Notes under the pieces: generated by a model
The model's input: the letters and a program-made list of their open reading frames with translations, nothing else
Database searches by the model: none
Told to the model about the DNA's origin: nothing
Shown here: piece after piece, positions 23,031 to 32,313 of the stretch
Layout of the letters: every line of letters begins with the position of its first letter
Position numbering within the stretch: position 1 is the stretch's first letter
Program-made: the position numbers and the translations under genes
Origin: 2-02-FULL-48-14 sp964356195
Lineage (GTDB): Bacteria; Patescibacteriota; Gracilibacteria; UBA1369; 2-02-FULL-48-14
DNA length: 34,266 bases
Direction of reading: 5' to 3'
Assembly: GCA_964356195.1 (NCBI GenBank)
Contig: CAYHGP010000013.1
Coordinates: 1 to 34,266, forward strand

Positions 23031-24418
23031 CTTCACAAGTTGGTTTGATTGGTCTCGGAACAATGGGCTCGGCCTTGGCACGTAACCTCGCTTCACGAGG
23101 GTTCCGCGTCAGTGTCTGGAATCGTACCCATGAAAAAGTCACAGAATTTGTGAAGGATTTCGGTAGCGAATCTTTTTATGCTTCGGACAATTTCGAAGAT
23201 TTTTTGGAAAGTCTGGAAAGGCCGCGTCGTGTGATCATTATGGTTCCTTCGGGCAAGCCCACCAAAGAAGTTTTGGATCAGTTGAAACACGCATTACAGG
23301 AAGGCGATTGCATTATGGATGGCGGAAATTCTTTTTATAAAGACAGCGAGGACGCCATTCGAGAACTCTTACAGCAAGGTATTTATTTTCTGGGGACCGG
23401 AATTTCCGGTGGGGAAGAAGGTGCCCTCAAAGGGCCGAGTATTATGCCGGGTGGGAATCGCGAAGCTTGGGAAGAATTTGAACCGCTGCTCACGGCTATT
23501 TCCGCTGAAGATTTTAACGGGAAAGCGTGCGTGGCCTACATGGGAACCGGCGGCGCCGGCCATTATGTAAAGATGGTCCACAACGGAATTGAATACGCCG
23601 AAATGCAAATGCTCGCGGAAGCTTACGATTTTTTGAAAAACCTTTACCGACTGAAGCACGAAGAAATTGCTGAAATTTTTGAAAGCTGGGGAGCCGGGCC
23701 TTTGGCCTCTTTCCTTTTGGAAATTTCCACCGATGTCTTACGAAAGGAAGAGGAAGGGAAACCCCTTCTCGATTTAATTGTGGATCAAGCGGGTCAAAAG
23801 GGAACCGGTCAGTGGACGAGCGCGGAAGCCTTGGTTTTGGGCGTTCCCAGCCCTTCTTTGACTCAAGCGGTTTTCGCACGGGGAATCTCCAGCGACAAAG
23901 CTTTACGCAGCGAACTTTCCGCCCTTTACCCAGCACGTTCGGAAACCCCAAAACTTTTGGTTTCTGAATTTGTAGAACATTTAGAGGCCGCTTTGATTCT
24001 CACTCGTCTTTCAAATTTCGAACAAGGCCTCGCCTTGCTCCGCGCCGCTGAAAAAGAACATCAATTCGGACTTCGTATTTCTGAAGCGGTTCGTGTGTGG
24101 CAGGGGGGCTGTATTATTCGCAGCTCCATGCTCAAAGAAATCTACAGAGCCACGGCTGTAGACAATCGAAGTCTTTATTTCTCAAACTTCGCCCAAGAAC
24201 TCATTGGAAAAAATCTTCGCAGCTTGCAAGTGGTGGTGAGTACCGGTGTTTTACACGGCATCCCGCTCTTTGCTCTTTCCGGCGCGCTTTCCCATTTTGA
24301 GGGCTACCGTCACGCCAGTTTACCGGCCAACTTTATTCAAGGTCTTCGAGATCGTTTTGGGGCCCACGGCTACCAACGCGTGGACAAAGAGGGGGTCTTT
24401 CACACGGAATGGCTATGA
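23027..24418 (+). CDS. gnd: 6-phosphogluconate dehydrogenase (decarboxylating)
   Basis: A 463-residue long-form 6PGDH, which converts 6-phosphogluconate to ribulose-5-phosphate with CO2 and a reduced cofactor. The Rossmann motif G-L-G-T-M-G is at 9-14, followed by W-N-R-T, typical of NADP. G-I-S-G-G-E-E-G-A, the catalytic Lys of G-A-G-H-Y-V-K-M-V-H-N-G-I-E-Y with its Glu, and the C-terminal R-D-R-F-G-A-H-G-Y...F-H-T-E-W are present. The zwf gene follows, overlapping by 4-10 bases. Confidence 0.97.
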   Translation: MTSQVGLIGLGTMGSALARNLASRGFRVSVWNRTHEKVTEFVKDFGSESFYASDNFEDFLESLERPRRVIIMVPSGKPTKEVLDQLKHALQEGDCIMDGGNSFYKDSEDAIRELLQQGIYFLGTGISGGEEGALKGPSIMPGGNREAWEEFEPLLTAISAEDFNGKACVAYMGTGGAGHYVKMVHNGIEYAEMQMLAEAYDFLKNLYRLKHEEIAEIFESWGAGPLASFLLEISTDVLRKEEEGKPLLDLIVDQAGQKGTGQWTSAEALVLGVPSPSLTQAVFARGISSDKALRSELSALYPARSETPKLLVSEFVEHLEAALILTRLSNFEQGLALLRAAEKEHQFGLRISEAVRVWQGGCIIRSSMLKEIYRATAVDNRSLYFSNFAQELIGKNLRSLQVVVSTGVLHGIPLFALSGALSHFEGYRHASLPANFIQGLRDRFGAHGYQRVDKEGVFHTEWL

Positions 24419-25869
24419 CAAAAATCCACTTCCAAAAAGCGGAAAATAATTTTACCTTATTCATTTTTGGGGCATCCGGCTCTCTCGCCAAGCTCAAACT
24501 TTTTCCTGCGCTCTACGAACTTCAAAAGGAGAAACGTATGCCGAAGGATTACAAAATCATCGGCTACGCGCGCACCGCGATGTCCAACGAAAACTTTCGA
24601 TCTTTCTTTGAAAAATCCATTCGTGAAAGTGAAAAAGATATTGATGAAACCGCACTCAAAGCACTTCTAAAAAACGTTTCCTACTTCTCGGGCCAATACG
24701 ACCAAGAGGAAGATTATAAACGATTTTTAAGGGAGTTGAGAACGCTCGAAAAAGAAAAGGATCGTGTGCGCATGGCTTATTTTTCCGTACCGCCCTCCAC
24801 TTTCCCGGCCATTTTTGAAAACTTGGGAAAGGTGAATTTCAACACCACCAAAGCTCCGCTCCGTCTGGTGATTGAGAAGCCCTTCGGCTACGACCTTCGC
24901 TCCGCAAAAAAACTTAAAAAATCCCTGGAACGAAATTTTAAGCCCGAACAAATTTATTTGCTTGATCACTATTTGGGAAAGGAAGCAGTGAGTAACTTAC
25001 TGTCGCTGCGTTATGCAAATTCGATCCTTACCACCTTGCTTCACAAGGAATACGTGAGCAATATTCAGATTTCCGGCCTCGAAAAAAAGGACATCGAAGG
25101 CCGTGCCAACTATTTTGATCACGTCGGTATTGTGCGTGACATGGTGCAGTCGCATCTTTTTCAAATTCTCACTTACCTCACCATGCTGGCGCCCGGAGAA
25201 AGAACCGCCAAAGCCATTCACCACGAAAAAGCTCACGTGCTGCAGTCCATCCGTCTTCACGATGTGGCCAACTCGGTTGTTCGAGGCCAGTACAAGGGAT
25301 ATACAAAGGAAGAGGGCATCCCGAAAGATTCTCAAACCGAAACCTTCGCGGCTCTCAAGTTGACAATGAAACATCCCATGTGGAAGGGAGTTCCCATCTA
25401 CATTCGAAGCGGAAAATGTTTGAAGGAGAAATGGACCTCGGTGGTGATTGAATTCAAACCGCGTTGGGCTCAAAAGGAACTTCCTGATTTGCCACCAAAC
25501 CGACTCGTGATTCAAATTCAGCCCACCGAAAAAATTGAGTTTCATTTGCTCACTAAGCTCGGAGGAAAAACCTTTGATTTTCACCCCCTTACCACGGGCC
25601 GACCCATTTACTGCAGCGGCGATTGTCTTGTGGAACATGGGCGTTTACTTCTTGACGTGGTCGCCGGGAAACAAGGCCTTTTCCTAAACTTTGAAGAAAT
25701 TTTCTCTGCATGGCGCATTGTGGATCCCATTCAAAAACTGTGTACAAAAATGCAAAAGAAAAAGAAGCGCCTGGATATTTATGCCAAGGGAACTTTGGGT
25801 CCAAAAGAAGCCGATGAACTGATCCAAAAAGACGGGTTCAAATGGTTTAACGCATTGCCCAATGGATAA
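24409..25869 (+). CDS. zwf: Glucose-6-phosphate 1-dehydrogenase
   Basis: A 486-residue G6PDH, the first step of the oxidative pentose phosphate pathway. Visible motifs are the nucleotide site G-A-S-G-S-L-A (21-27), E-K-P-F-G (156-160) and the active-site D-H-Y-L-G-K-E (186-192). The ATG at 24409 overlaps gnd by 10 bases; the ATG at 24415 forms an ATGA with the gnd stop and is an equally likely start two residues shorter. Cofactor is probably NADP. The pgl start overlaps the end of this gene by 8 bases. Confidence 0.97.
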   Translation: MAMTKIHFQKAENNFTLFIFGASGSLAKLKLFPALYELQKEKRMPKDYKIIGYARTAMSNENFRSFFEKSIRESEKDIDETALKALLKNVSYFSGQYDQEEDYKRFLRELRTLEKEKDRVRMAYFSVPPSTFPAIFENLGKVNFNTTKAPLRLVIEKPFGYDLRSAKKLKKSLERNFKPEQIYLLDHYLGKEAVSNLLSLRYANSILTTLLHKEYVSNIQISGLEKKDIEGRANYFDHVGIVRDMVQSHLFQILTYLTMLAPGERTAKAIHHEKAHVLQSIRLHDVANSVVRGQYKGYTKEEGIPKDSQTETFAALKLTMKHPMWKGVPIYIRSGKCLKEKWTSVVIEFKPRWAQKELPDLPPNRLVIQIQPTEKIEFHLLTKLGGKTFDFHPLTTGRPIYCSGDCLVEHGRLLLDVVAGKQGLFLNFEEIFSAWRIVDPIQKLCTKMQKKKKRLDIYAKGTLGPKEADELIQKDGFKWFNALPNG

Positions 25870-26560
25870 AGCTCTCATCATTTACCCGGAGACCGAAGCT
25901 GAATTTTGGCAAAGCGCGAAAGAAGATGCCGTGATGGTGATTCGTGAAACTTTGAAGAAACAAAAAGACTGCCGTTTGGGTCTGGCGGGAGGTTCCACAC
26001 CGAAGCATCTTTATGAACTCCTCGCTCAAGAAGCGCTGCCTTGGGAAAGAATTAAAATTATTCTCATCGACGAGCGCTATGTCCCCAGCGACCACCCCGA
26101 AAGCAATTTGCGAATGATTCGTGAAACGCTGCTCAAAAAAATTCCGCTGCCTCCGGAAAATCTCATCACCTTTGACACGGTACTTCCCAAAGAAATCGCC
26201 GCCGAAGAGATGAGTCGAAAATTGATAGGACTAACACATGAGCGCAATCCTCTTTTTGATCTTCTCATTTTGGGAGCCGGTACCGACGGCCACATTGCCT
26301 CTTTGTTTGAAGGGGAGGCCTGCCTGGAGTGTCGAGAGTACGCTTATCCTTCTTGCGCCAAGGGCTACCCGGTGGAAGATCGCCTCACCCTGTGTTTGAT
26401 GGCCCTTGAAAACTCGAACCGCGCACTTCTCCTCTTAAAAGGTCCCGAAAAACTGGCCGTGATCCAAAGTTTGGAAGGAGGCTCCGACGCACTCAAATTA
26501 ACGGCACTACATCATCTCATCGAAAAAATGACCGTAAAGGTTTTGGCTTTCCTCAGTTGA
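25862..26560 (+). CDS. pgl: 6-phosphogluconolactonase
   Basis: A 232-residue DevB/NagB-fold lactonase that hydrolyses 6-phosphogluconolactone. L-A-G-G-S-T-P (~residue 41), I-D-E-R-Y-V-P (~75), S-N-x-R-M-I-R and G-A-G-x-D-G-H-I-A-S-L-F are family motifs. It overlaps zwf by 8 bases and completes the three-enzyme oxidative branch in one operon. Confidence 0.94.
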   Translation: MDKALIIYPETEAEFWQSAKEDAVMVIRETLKKQKDCRLGLAGGSTPKHLYELLAQEALPWERIKIILIDERYVPSDHPESNLRMIRETLLKKIPLPPENLITFDTVLPKEIAAEEMSRKLIGLTHERNPLFDLLILGAGTDGHIASLFEGEACLECREYAYPSCAKGYPVEDRLTLCLMALENSNRALLLLKGPEKLAVIQSLEGGSDALKLTALHHLIEKMTVKVLAFLS

Positions 26561-26570
26561 ATATTTTCGT

Positions 26571-26576
26571 TAGAAT
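26571..26576 (+). promoter_or_regulatory. -10 box (TAGAAT) before the lipoprotein gene
   Basis: TAGAAT lies 22 bases before the ATG at 26599. No good -35 is seen at 16-18 bases, so this is a weak call. Confidence 0.3.
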
Positions 26577-26598
26577 ACCAACGCTTTAACCACGACTT

Positions 26599-26985
26599 AT
26601 GAAACGCCTTTCCCTATTTTTCACTTTCAGCTTACTCTTGACCGCCTGCAACTCTCTTTCTGTGATTGATTCCGATGTTTTGAGCAAATACCCTGAACTT
26701 GAAGGCCCCGCAACCACTTGGCAGGCCATGGTAGATAGCGCTGCAGCTGAAGATTGCACCGCCTTTTTGGATACAATGCGCCTCACATTAAACCTCACGG
26801 AAGAGGTTTGCCCTGATGTTTTTGCTTACTTTGAAAATACTCCAATTGTAGATTGGCAACGAACCGATTGGAGCACCACCGGAGGAAAAGCTAAAATTTA
26901 CGAAATGGGCGGCGGTTCCATCACTTCCTTCATCCACAACGAAGCCGACGACAGCTGGCGTTCCGATGAACTCTTCTGGGAGTAG
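26599..26985 (+). CDS. Small lipoprotein
   Basis: A 128-residue lipoprotein: M-K-R start, hydrophobic core and lipobox L-T-A-C at 15-18. The acidic, Trp-containing remainder has two further cysteines (possible disulfide). No family recognised. It lies between the two converging pentose phosphate operons, ten bases from the TauE-like stop. Confidence 0.75.
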   Translation: MKRLSLFFTFSLLLTACNSLSVIDSDVLSKYPELEGPATTWQAMVDSAAAEDCTAFLDTMRLTLNLTEEVCPDVFAYFENTPIVDWQRTDWSTTGGKAKIYEMGGGSITSFIHNEADDSWRSDELFWE

Positions 26986-26995
26986 AACTAGTTTT

Positions 26996-27757
26996 TCAGT
27001 GAATAAAGCTGGAAACACCCAATATAAGCATCATGCAAGTGACGGCCCATTTTACGGTACGATTCCCATGAAGGTATTGCATCTTAGTCCCCCAATAAGC
27101 ACCCATTAAAGACCCGATCACCACGAAAAAGAGAAGGGGAAAATTCACCTCCACCGTAGAAACCAAATAAATCGCTTGAGAAGCATTAACAAGAATGCCG
27201 GAAATCATGGTGTAGGCCGTAGCTTCAATAAAACTCATGCGCAAGCGCAAAACGAGGTAGGAGCTGAGGATGAGCCCCATCCCGCCGGAAAAACCGTTCA
27301 AAAAGCTGAACCCGAGAAGGACGGCACCCACTTCAATCAGTTCTTTGGACTTGAACGATACACGACCGGAATGGGTCTGGCCTTTTGTTTCGGAAAAAAA
27401 CAAATAAAAGGCAAGAATAATAAGTAAAACTCCATTCACCGCCTCGAACAAAGTTTCATTGCTGTAAGTTTGCAAAATACCGGTGGCCAAAGCCATTCCC
27501 ACAAGGCCCGAAAGGGTCATGACCGCAATTAAAGAGACACTAACCTGCATTCTTCTCCGATGTAAGAGAGAAGACATCAGCACCATGGCCGTGGCAGCCA
27601 CCTTAGCCGTTGCCAGTAAAGAAATATAAGGATCATCCGTGATGAGGATAAGGATGCCCATCAAAATAAGAGCGGATCCTCCACTCGCAAAGGCCCCAAA
27701 AAAAGAACTGAAAATAGCAATAACTCCTCCTAAATAGGGAAGGAGTTCCGCATTCAT
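26996..27757 (-). CDS. TauE/SafE-family membrane permease
   Basis: A 253-residue polytopic protein with about eight membrane helices in two related halves. G-x-x-S-x-x-F-G near the N-terminus and S-F-L-N-G-F-S-G-G-M-G in the second half (~155-165) match the repeated core of the TauE/SafE (sulfite exporter) family. Members move sulfonates, sulfite and other organic anions out of the cell; the substrate here is unknown. The start overlaps the tkt stop by four bases (ATGA), so it belongs to the tal-pgi-tkt operon, an unusual pairing. Confidence 0.85.
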   Translation of the reverse strand: MNAELLPYLGGVIAIFSSFFGAFASGGSALILMGILILITDDPYISLLATAKVAATAMVLMSSLLHRRRMQVSVSLIAVMTLSGLVGMALATGILQTYSNETLFEAVNGVLLIILAFYLFFSETKGQTHSGRVSFKSKELIEVGAVLLGFSFLNGFSGGMGLILSSYLVLRLRMSFIEATAYTMISGILVNASQAIYLVSTVEVNFPLLFFVVIGSLMGAYWGTKMQYLHGNRTVKWAVTCMMLILGVSSFIH

Positions 27758-29789
27758 TTTACTTGGATTAATTCCTCCAAGGCAGTTTGAATTGCACCAA
27801 CACTCAGCCCTGCTTTTTCGTACAAGGCATCCGAAGTTCCCGAAAGCTGATAAGCGGNNNNNNNNNNNNNNNNNNNNNNNNNNNNNNNNNNNNNNNNNNN
27901 NNNNNNNNNNNNNNNNNNNNNNNNNNNNNNNNNNNNNNNNNNNNNNNNNNNNNNNNNCTCAGCCCTGCTTTTTCGTACAAGGCATCCGAAGTTCCCGAAA
28001 GCTGATAAGCGGCTACACCCAGTCGTTTCATGGGCACTTGTACTCCGGCTTCAAACAAAGCTTTTTCCACAAAACTTCCAAGTCCCGTGTCCACATTGTG
28101 ATCTTGCACCGTCACCACACGTCCCGTTTTGCGGGCGCTTTCCACAATAGTTTCGGAATCGAAAGGAATAAAGCTGCTCACGGCAATCACTTCAATGTCG
28201 CCGCCTAATGCCGCCGCCGCTTCCAGAGCGCGAATCACCATGGGTCCGCTCGCCACTACCGTGGCTCGCTTTCCCGCTCTTAACACATCCGCCTTCCCGG
28301 GTTTCCAAACATAATCGCCAGCAAAAAACGGCGTTCCGTCTTCTTTAGTAATCACAGGAATTTTCGCGCGGCCCATGCGTACATAAACATTCCCGTTCAT
28401 GCCGGCAACCGCACGAATAATGCGGTCACATTGGTTGGGGTCGGCAGGTTCGAAAATACCGGTGTGGAAAAATCCGGCGAAAGAGCTGATGTCATCTAGC
28501 ACTTGATGAGTGGGGCCGTCTTCACCCACGGAAAGTCCGCAGTGCGTGGCCACCATTTTCACGTTGGTTTGGTTGATGTCATTCACACGGGCCTGGTCTT
28601 TCGCGCGGCTCGTCATGAAAGCACCAAAAGTACTGCAGAAGGGAACCAGTCCGAGCAGTGACAAGCCTCCGGACGTACTCACCATGTGTTGCTCGGCAAT
28701 TCCACATTCAATATGACGCTCGGGGAATGCCTTTTTCACACCATCGGTTTTTACACTTTCCGAAAGGTCCGCCGTTAAAGCCAAAACATTCGGATTCAAG
28801 CGCGCCAAGTCCACCAAAGCGGCTCCGTAAGCCCCGCGACAGTCCGTCATCACTTCAACTCCATACGTGTGTGCTGCCCCCAAATCCATTGCAGGCACTT
28901 TAATTCCATATTCAGTTTTCACATTCACTTTCAACGCTGCCAAACCTGCCGCCAAAATTCGCGCCTCCTCTTCCGAGAGTTCAATCTCCACCAGCGCCGC
29001 AAGCGTCTCTTCCTTCTTCGGTGATTTCCCATGCCAATCGGCCTTGTGGGCGAGCCCGGTTTTTTCCATAAACTCCACGCCTTTCCCCATCACGGTGTGC
29101 GAAATCAAAACACTGGGTCGATCTTTCTCCGCCAAAGCGCTATCGAGAGCCACAGCCATCGCCGCGAAATCATGGCCGTCCACCTCAAGCACATTCCAGC
29201 CAGCAGCTTCGTAATGGCCCTTGAAATTCATCGGCATAATATTCGCGATGGAATCGGTGAGCTGCACTTCGTTCCAATCAATAAACGCGATCAAGTTTGC
29301 AAGCTTATACTTGGCTGCAAAATTCATCATTTCGTAAACTTGGCCTTCTTGATTTTCTCCATCTCCCATCAGCAAAAACACACGCTCTTCTTTCTTTAAA
29401 AGATGCTCACCCAAAGCCAAACCCGCCGCAACGCTGCTTCCAACGCCGAGCGGTCCGGTTCCGTACCAAACACCGGGAATTCTTCGATTCACGTGACCTT
29501 CATAAATATCTTCAACACTTCGAAAAGTTTTAATCACGCGTTCCTTGGGAATAACGCCAAGTTCCGCCAAAACGGAATACACCGCCGGCGAAATGTGTCC
29601 GTTCGAAACCACAACGGGCTCATTCGTTTCACAAACACGTTGCACGTAAAGCAGCGACAAGTAATCAATACAAGACAAGGAACCTCCCGGGTGACCGGAC
29701 TGCGCGTTCGTCACCATTTCCAAAATAGACCGACGGCACGATTTTGAGAAGGCCTTCAGGAATTGAATTTGGTCGCTAGTGAGAATCAT
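27754..29789 (-). CDS. tkt: Transketolase (one gene, interrupted by an assembly artefact)
   Basis: A thiamine-diphosphate-dependent transketolase that moves two-carbon units between sugar phosphates. Motifs read in order: S-G-H-P-G-G-S-L-S near the N-terminus, the thiamine-diphosphate motif G-D-G-E-N-Q-E-G, the C-terminal-half G-I-A-E-Q-H-M and D-L-S-E-S. The 100-N run at 27858-27957 is spurious: collapsing the flanking 55-bp repeat leaves 1881 bases, 627 codons including TGA at 27754-27756, i.e. 626 residues, a normal length. The corrected C-terminus ends I-Q-T-A-L-E-E-L-I-Q-V-K. It overlaps pgi upstream and the permease downstream by four bases each. Confidence 0.95.
27803..27857 (+). repeat. 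55-bp direct copy left of the tkt gap (assembly artefact)
   Basis: Identical to 27958-28012. It is best read as an unmerged contig overlap, not a genomic repeat: joining the two preserves the tkt frame. Confidence 0.9.
27858..27957. other. Spurious assembly gap (100 N) within tkt
   Basis: An N run between two identical 55-base ends. No sequence is probably missing. Confidence 0.9.
27958..28012 (+). repeat. 55-bp direct copy right of the tkt gap (assembly artefact)
   Basis: Second copy of 27803-27857, see there. A length of 55 suits the overlap left by a de Bruijn assembler with k = 55. Confidence 0.9.
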
Positions 29790-31012
29790 GTGAGAAGCTG
29801 CTTGGTAAGCTTTTTGCTGAGCTCGACGCCAGGTTGGTCGAACGCGTTTATCCTATAGTACTCGCCCAAAAAAGCAATACTGCCCTCAAAGAACATCAAG
29901 AGTTGGCCCAGTTCAAATTCATTCACTTCGGGCACGGAAATGCTAAAAGTCGGACGCCCATATTCCGAAAGCGCTTGCTGGGTTCCGCGCTTTTCAAGGT
30001 TTTGAAGTTCGTGAAAACCATGGCCGGAAAGGTAGGCAAGAGGCGCACGCTGAATCTGGGGAATCACGGGGGACTCTTCTTTTTCCACTTCCAAAAATAC
30101 AATACATTTATCTTTAGGCCCTTCCGTCCACAGCTGAAGCTGTGAATGTTGATCGGTGACACCCGAGGCGCGCAAAGGGGTGAGACCTTTCCCCTCTTTC
30201 CCGATGCTTTCCGCGAGCAATTGTCCGTACCAATCCGCCAAACTGCTGAGGCGCGAGGAGTAGGGCATAAGAACCGTCATGGAAATTCCGTGTTTAAATT
30301 CGAGCAAGTATTGAGCCGTGGCAAATTGAAAAGGCAAATTGAAGTCCCACTCATTTTGATAAAACGACGAGGCCATACTTTCGGCTCCCTCAAGCAAAGC
30401 TTCAATGTCCACGCCCAAAAGTGCGGCGGGGAAAAGCCCCACCGGGGTGAGTATGGAAAAGCGTCCGCCCACATTCGGCGGAATATCGAGCATGGGGATG
30501 TGGTACTCCTGACCGATGGCTCGAAGTTCGCCGTTCGCAGGGTCAGTGATAATCACAAATTGTTCCTTCGAAACTTTTTCGCGGAAGTAAAAAAACTGCG
30601 CCATGGTTTCCGGCGTCGTTCCCGATTTCGAAATCACAATGAACAAAGTTTTCTCAAGATTGATGGTTTTCTCAAGCTCCGGAATGGTATCCAAGTTGTC
30701 CAAAACAAAAAGCCGGGGCTTCCCCGAAAAGTTCCAATACGGCCCCTTCAGCGCATCGCGCAAACAAGTAATGCCGAGGGCGCTTCCGCCAATGCCAAGA
30801 ATCACAATGTCTTCAAATTTTCCTCTCAGCTTCAGCGCAAGGTCTTTCACGGCAAGCACCGGCCCTTTAATTTTGGGGATCAATGGGAACCCTTGTCCGC
30901 GGGCCTGAAAATCTTTTAAAAATCCGGCGATTTTCGGTTCCTCCGCTTTTAAATCCTTCGCAGAAATGCCTTTATCCCCGAGCCCAACAATAGAATCTAA
31001 GTGAAGCTTCAT
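29786..31012 (-). CDS. pgi: Glucose-6-phosphate isomerase
   Basis: A 408-residue phosphoglucose isomerase, of the short bacterial kind (well below the ~550 residues of the E. coli enzyme). G-I-G-G-S-A-L-G, the phosphate-binding S-K-S-G-T-T-P-E-T, V-G-G-R-F-S-I-L-T-P-V-G and D-Q-H-S-Q-L-Q-L are present. It recycles fructose-6-phosphate to glucose-6-phosphate, linking the non-oxidative and oxidative branches. The start overlaps the tal stop by one base (TAATG), its stop overlaps tkt by four. Confidence 0.96.
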   Translation of the reverse strand: MKLHLDSIVGLGDKGISAKDLKAEEPKIAGFLKDFQARGQGFPLIPKIKGPVLAVKDLALKLRGKFEDIVILGIGGSALGITCLRDALKGPYWNFSGKPRLFVLDNLDTIPELEKTINLEKTLFIVISKSGTTPETMAQFFYFREKVSKEQFVIITDPANGELRAIGQEYHIPMLDIPPNVGGRFSILTPVGLFPAALLGVDIEALLEGAESMASSFYQNEWDFNLPFQFATAQYLLEFKHGISMTVLMPYSSRLSSLADWYGQLLAESIGKEGKGLTPLRASGVTDQHSQLQLWTEGPKDKCIVFLEVEKEESPVIPQIQRAPLAYLSGHGFHELQNLEKRGTQQALSEYGRPTFSISVPEVNEFELGQLLMFFEGSIAFLGEYYRINAFDQPGVELSKKLTKQLLT

Positions 31013-31656
31013 TATTTACGTTTTTTCCAGTCTGCCAAAAAGTTCTGCAGACCGAGGTCCGTTAAAGGATGGTGAACAAGCTTTGTGAAAACTTCATAAG
31101 GAAGGGTTGCGATGTCCGCACCAATCATGGCCGCCTCAGTAATATGGCGAGGGTGACGCACACTGGCCACAAGAACCTCCGTATCGAAATCGTAATTCGC
31201 AAAAATTTGAGTAATGTCTTCAATCACCCCCATGCCGTCCTGTCCCACGTCATCCAAGCGTCCAATGAACGGACTCACCAGCGCCGCCCCGGCCTTCGCC
31301 GCCAAGAGCGCTTGATTCGCGGAAAACACCAAAGTCACGTTGGTTCGAATGCCTTCGTGCCGAAATGTCTCCACCGCCTTAAGGCCTTCCGGAGTCATGG
31401 GCACCTTCACAATAATATTTTCAGCCCAAGTGCTGTACTCGCGTCCTTCTTTCAGCATTCCTTTTAAGTCGGTGCTGATCACTTCCATACTCACCATACC
31501 AGGAACCATTTTACAAATGGCTTGAAGGTGAGTTTTTGGGTTCAGCTTGCCTTCTTTGGAGAGCAGCGTGGGATTCGTAGTGATTCCGTCCAAAACGCCC
31601 CAAGAGGCGATTTCTTTAATATGGATAAGATTTGCGGTGTCGAGGAAGAGTTTCAT
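31012..31656 (-). CDS. tal: Transaldolase (small TalC/FSA-type subfamily)
   Basis: A 214-residue TIM-barrel transaldolase. The Schiff-base Lys is K84 (I-I-V-K-V-P-M-T), with D6 (F-L-D-T-A-N) and T-T-N-P-T-L. The small subfamily also holds fructose-6-phosphate aldolases; Phe130 in S-P-F-I-G-R-L-D-D, where those have Tyr, favours true transaldolase activity. First gene of the tal-pgi-tkt-permease operon. No SD; the divergent 31657-31735 space holds promoters for both directions. Confidence 0.94.
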   Translation of the reverse strand: MKLFLDTANLIHIKEIASWGVLDGITTNPTLLSKEGKLNPKTHLQAICKMVPGMVSMEVISTDLKGMLKEGREYSTWAENIIVKVPMTPEGLKAVETFRHEGIRTNVTLVFSANQALLAAKAGAALVSPFIGRLDDVGQDGMGVIEDITQIFANYDFDTEVLVASVRHPRHITEAAMIGADIATLPYEVFTKLVHHPLTDLGLQNFLADWKKRK

Positions 31657-31700
31657 AGGAGAGGATTACTGCACTTACCATAGCATTTCACCTTAAAATT

Positions 31701-31709
31701 TGCTATAAT
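31701..31709 (+). promoter_or_regulatory. Extended -10 (TGCTATAAT) before the LOG-family gene
   Basis: TGCTATAAT is 26 bases before the ATG at 31736. A second -10-like TAAAAT (31724-31729) sits six bases before the same ATG and could give a leaderless transcript. Confidence 0.5.
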
Positions 31710-31735
31710 AAATAGAACCTCTTTAAAATCTTCCT

Positions 31736-32313
31736 ATGAAAAAAACAGGACCCCAGGCTTTCCGCATTCAAGATGAACTCAAAAGAGAAGAATTTCGAAT
31801 TTCAATTTTTGGGTCTGCGCGAATTAAGCCTGAAGATCCTATCTACCAGGATACTTTCAATATTGCCAAAGTCATTGGAAGCTGGGGCGTGGACTTGGTG
31901 ACGGGAGGAGGCCCAGGACTCATGGAGGCCGCAAGCTTGGGCCACAAAGCCGGTGACGTAAAAAACAAAGCCCACAACATTGGGCTGAACATCATTTTAC
32001 CGTTCGAACAAAAACCAAATCTTGGCTTGGAATACGTGGACAACCACGAACTTTTTTCCACCCGTCTCGACGAATTCATGCTGCTTTCCGACGCCGTTGT
32101 CGTGATGTCCGGCGGAATCGGNNNNNNNNNNNNNNNNNNNNNNNNNNNNNNNNNNNNNNNNNNNNNNNNNNNNNNNNNNNNNNNNNNNNNNNNNNNNNNN
32201 NNNNNNNNNNNNNNNNNNNNNCCCACAACTGGCAACAGTATGGAAAGAAAATGAAGAAGCTCGACTCCCTTATAGAAGAGATAAATAAACCGAAAGCTGG
32301 CAAAAAAGCCTAA
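31736..32313 (+). CDS. LOG-family protein (Rossmann nucleotide-binding), interrupted by a gap
   Basis: The N-terminal 128 residues show I-F-G-S-A-R, V-T-G-G-G-P-G-L-M-E-A-A and F-S-T-R-L-D-E-F, then M-S-G-G-I-G, just where the LOG motif P-G-G-x-G-T-x2-E would continue. The gap removes the rest. After it, the frame H-N-W-Q-Q-Y-G-K-K-M-K-K... runs to a TAA at 32311-32313. LOG proteins cleave nucleoside 5'-monophosphates to base and ribose-5-phosphate, or are related to them. The true missing length must be two more than a multiple of three if the gene is intact. Ser for Pro before G-G is a variation. Confidence 0.8.
32122..32221. other. Assembly gap (100 N) inside the LOG-family gene
   Basis: Flanks share no overlap, so sequence is really missing; by family size perhaps 60-90 codons. 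Confidence 0.9.

Noticed and set aside
27804..29789. A 661-residue transketolase that includes the N run
   Set aside because: The extra C-terminus is an out-of-frame reading of the second copy of the 55-bp overlap.
30146..30919. Plus-strand frame of 257 codons opposite pgi
   Set aside because: Antisense to well-conserved pgi motifs; no promoter or recognisable protein.
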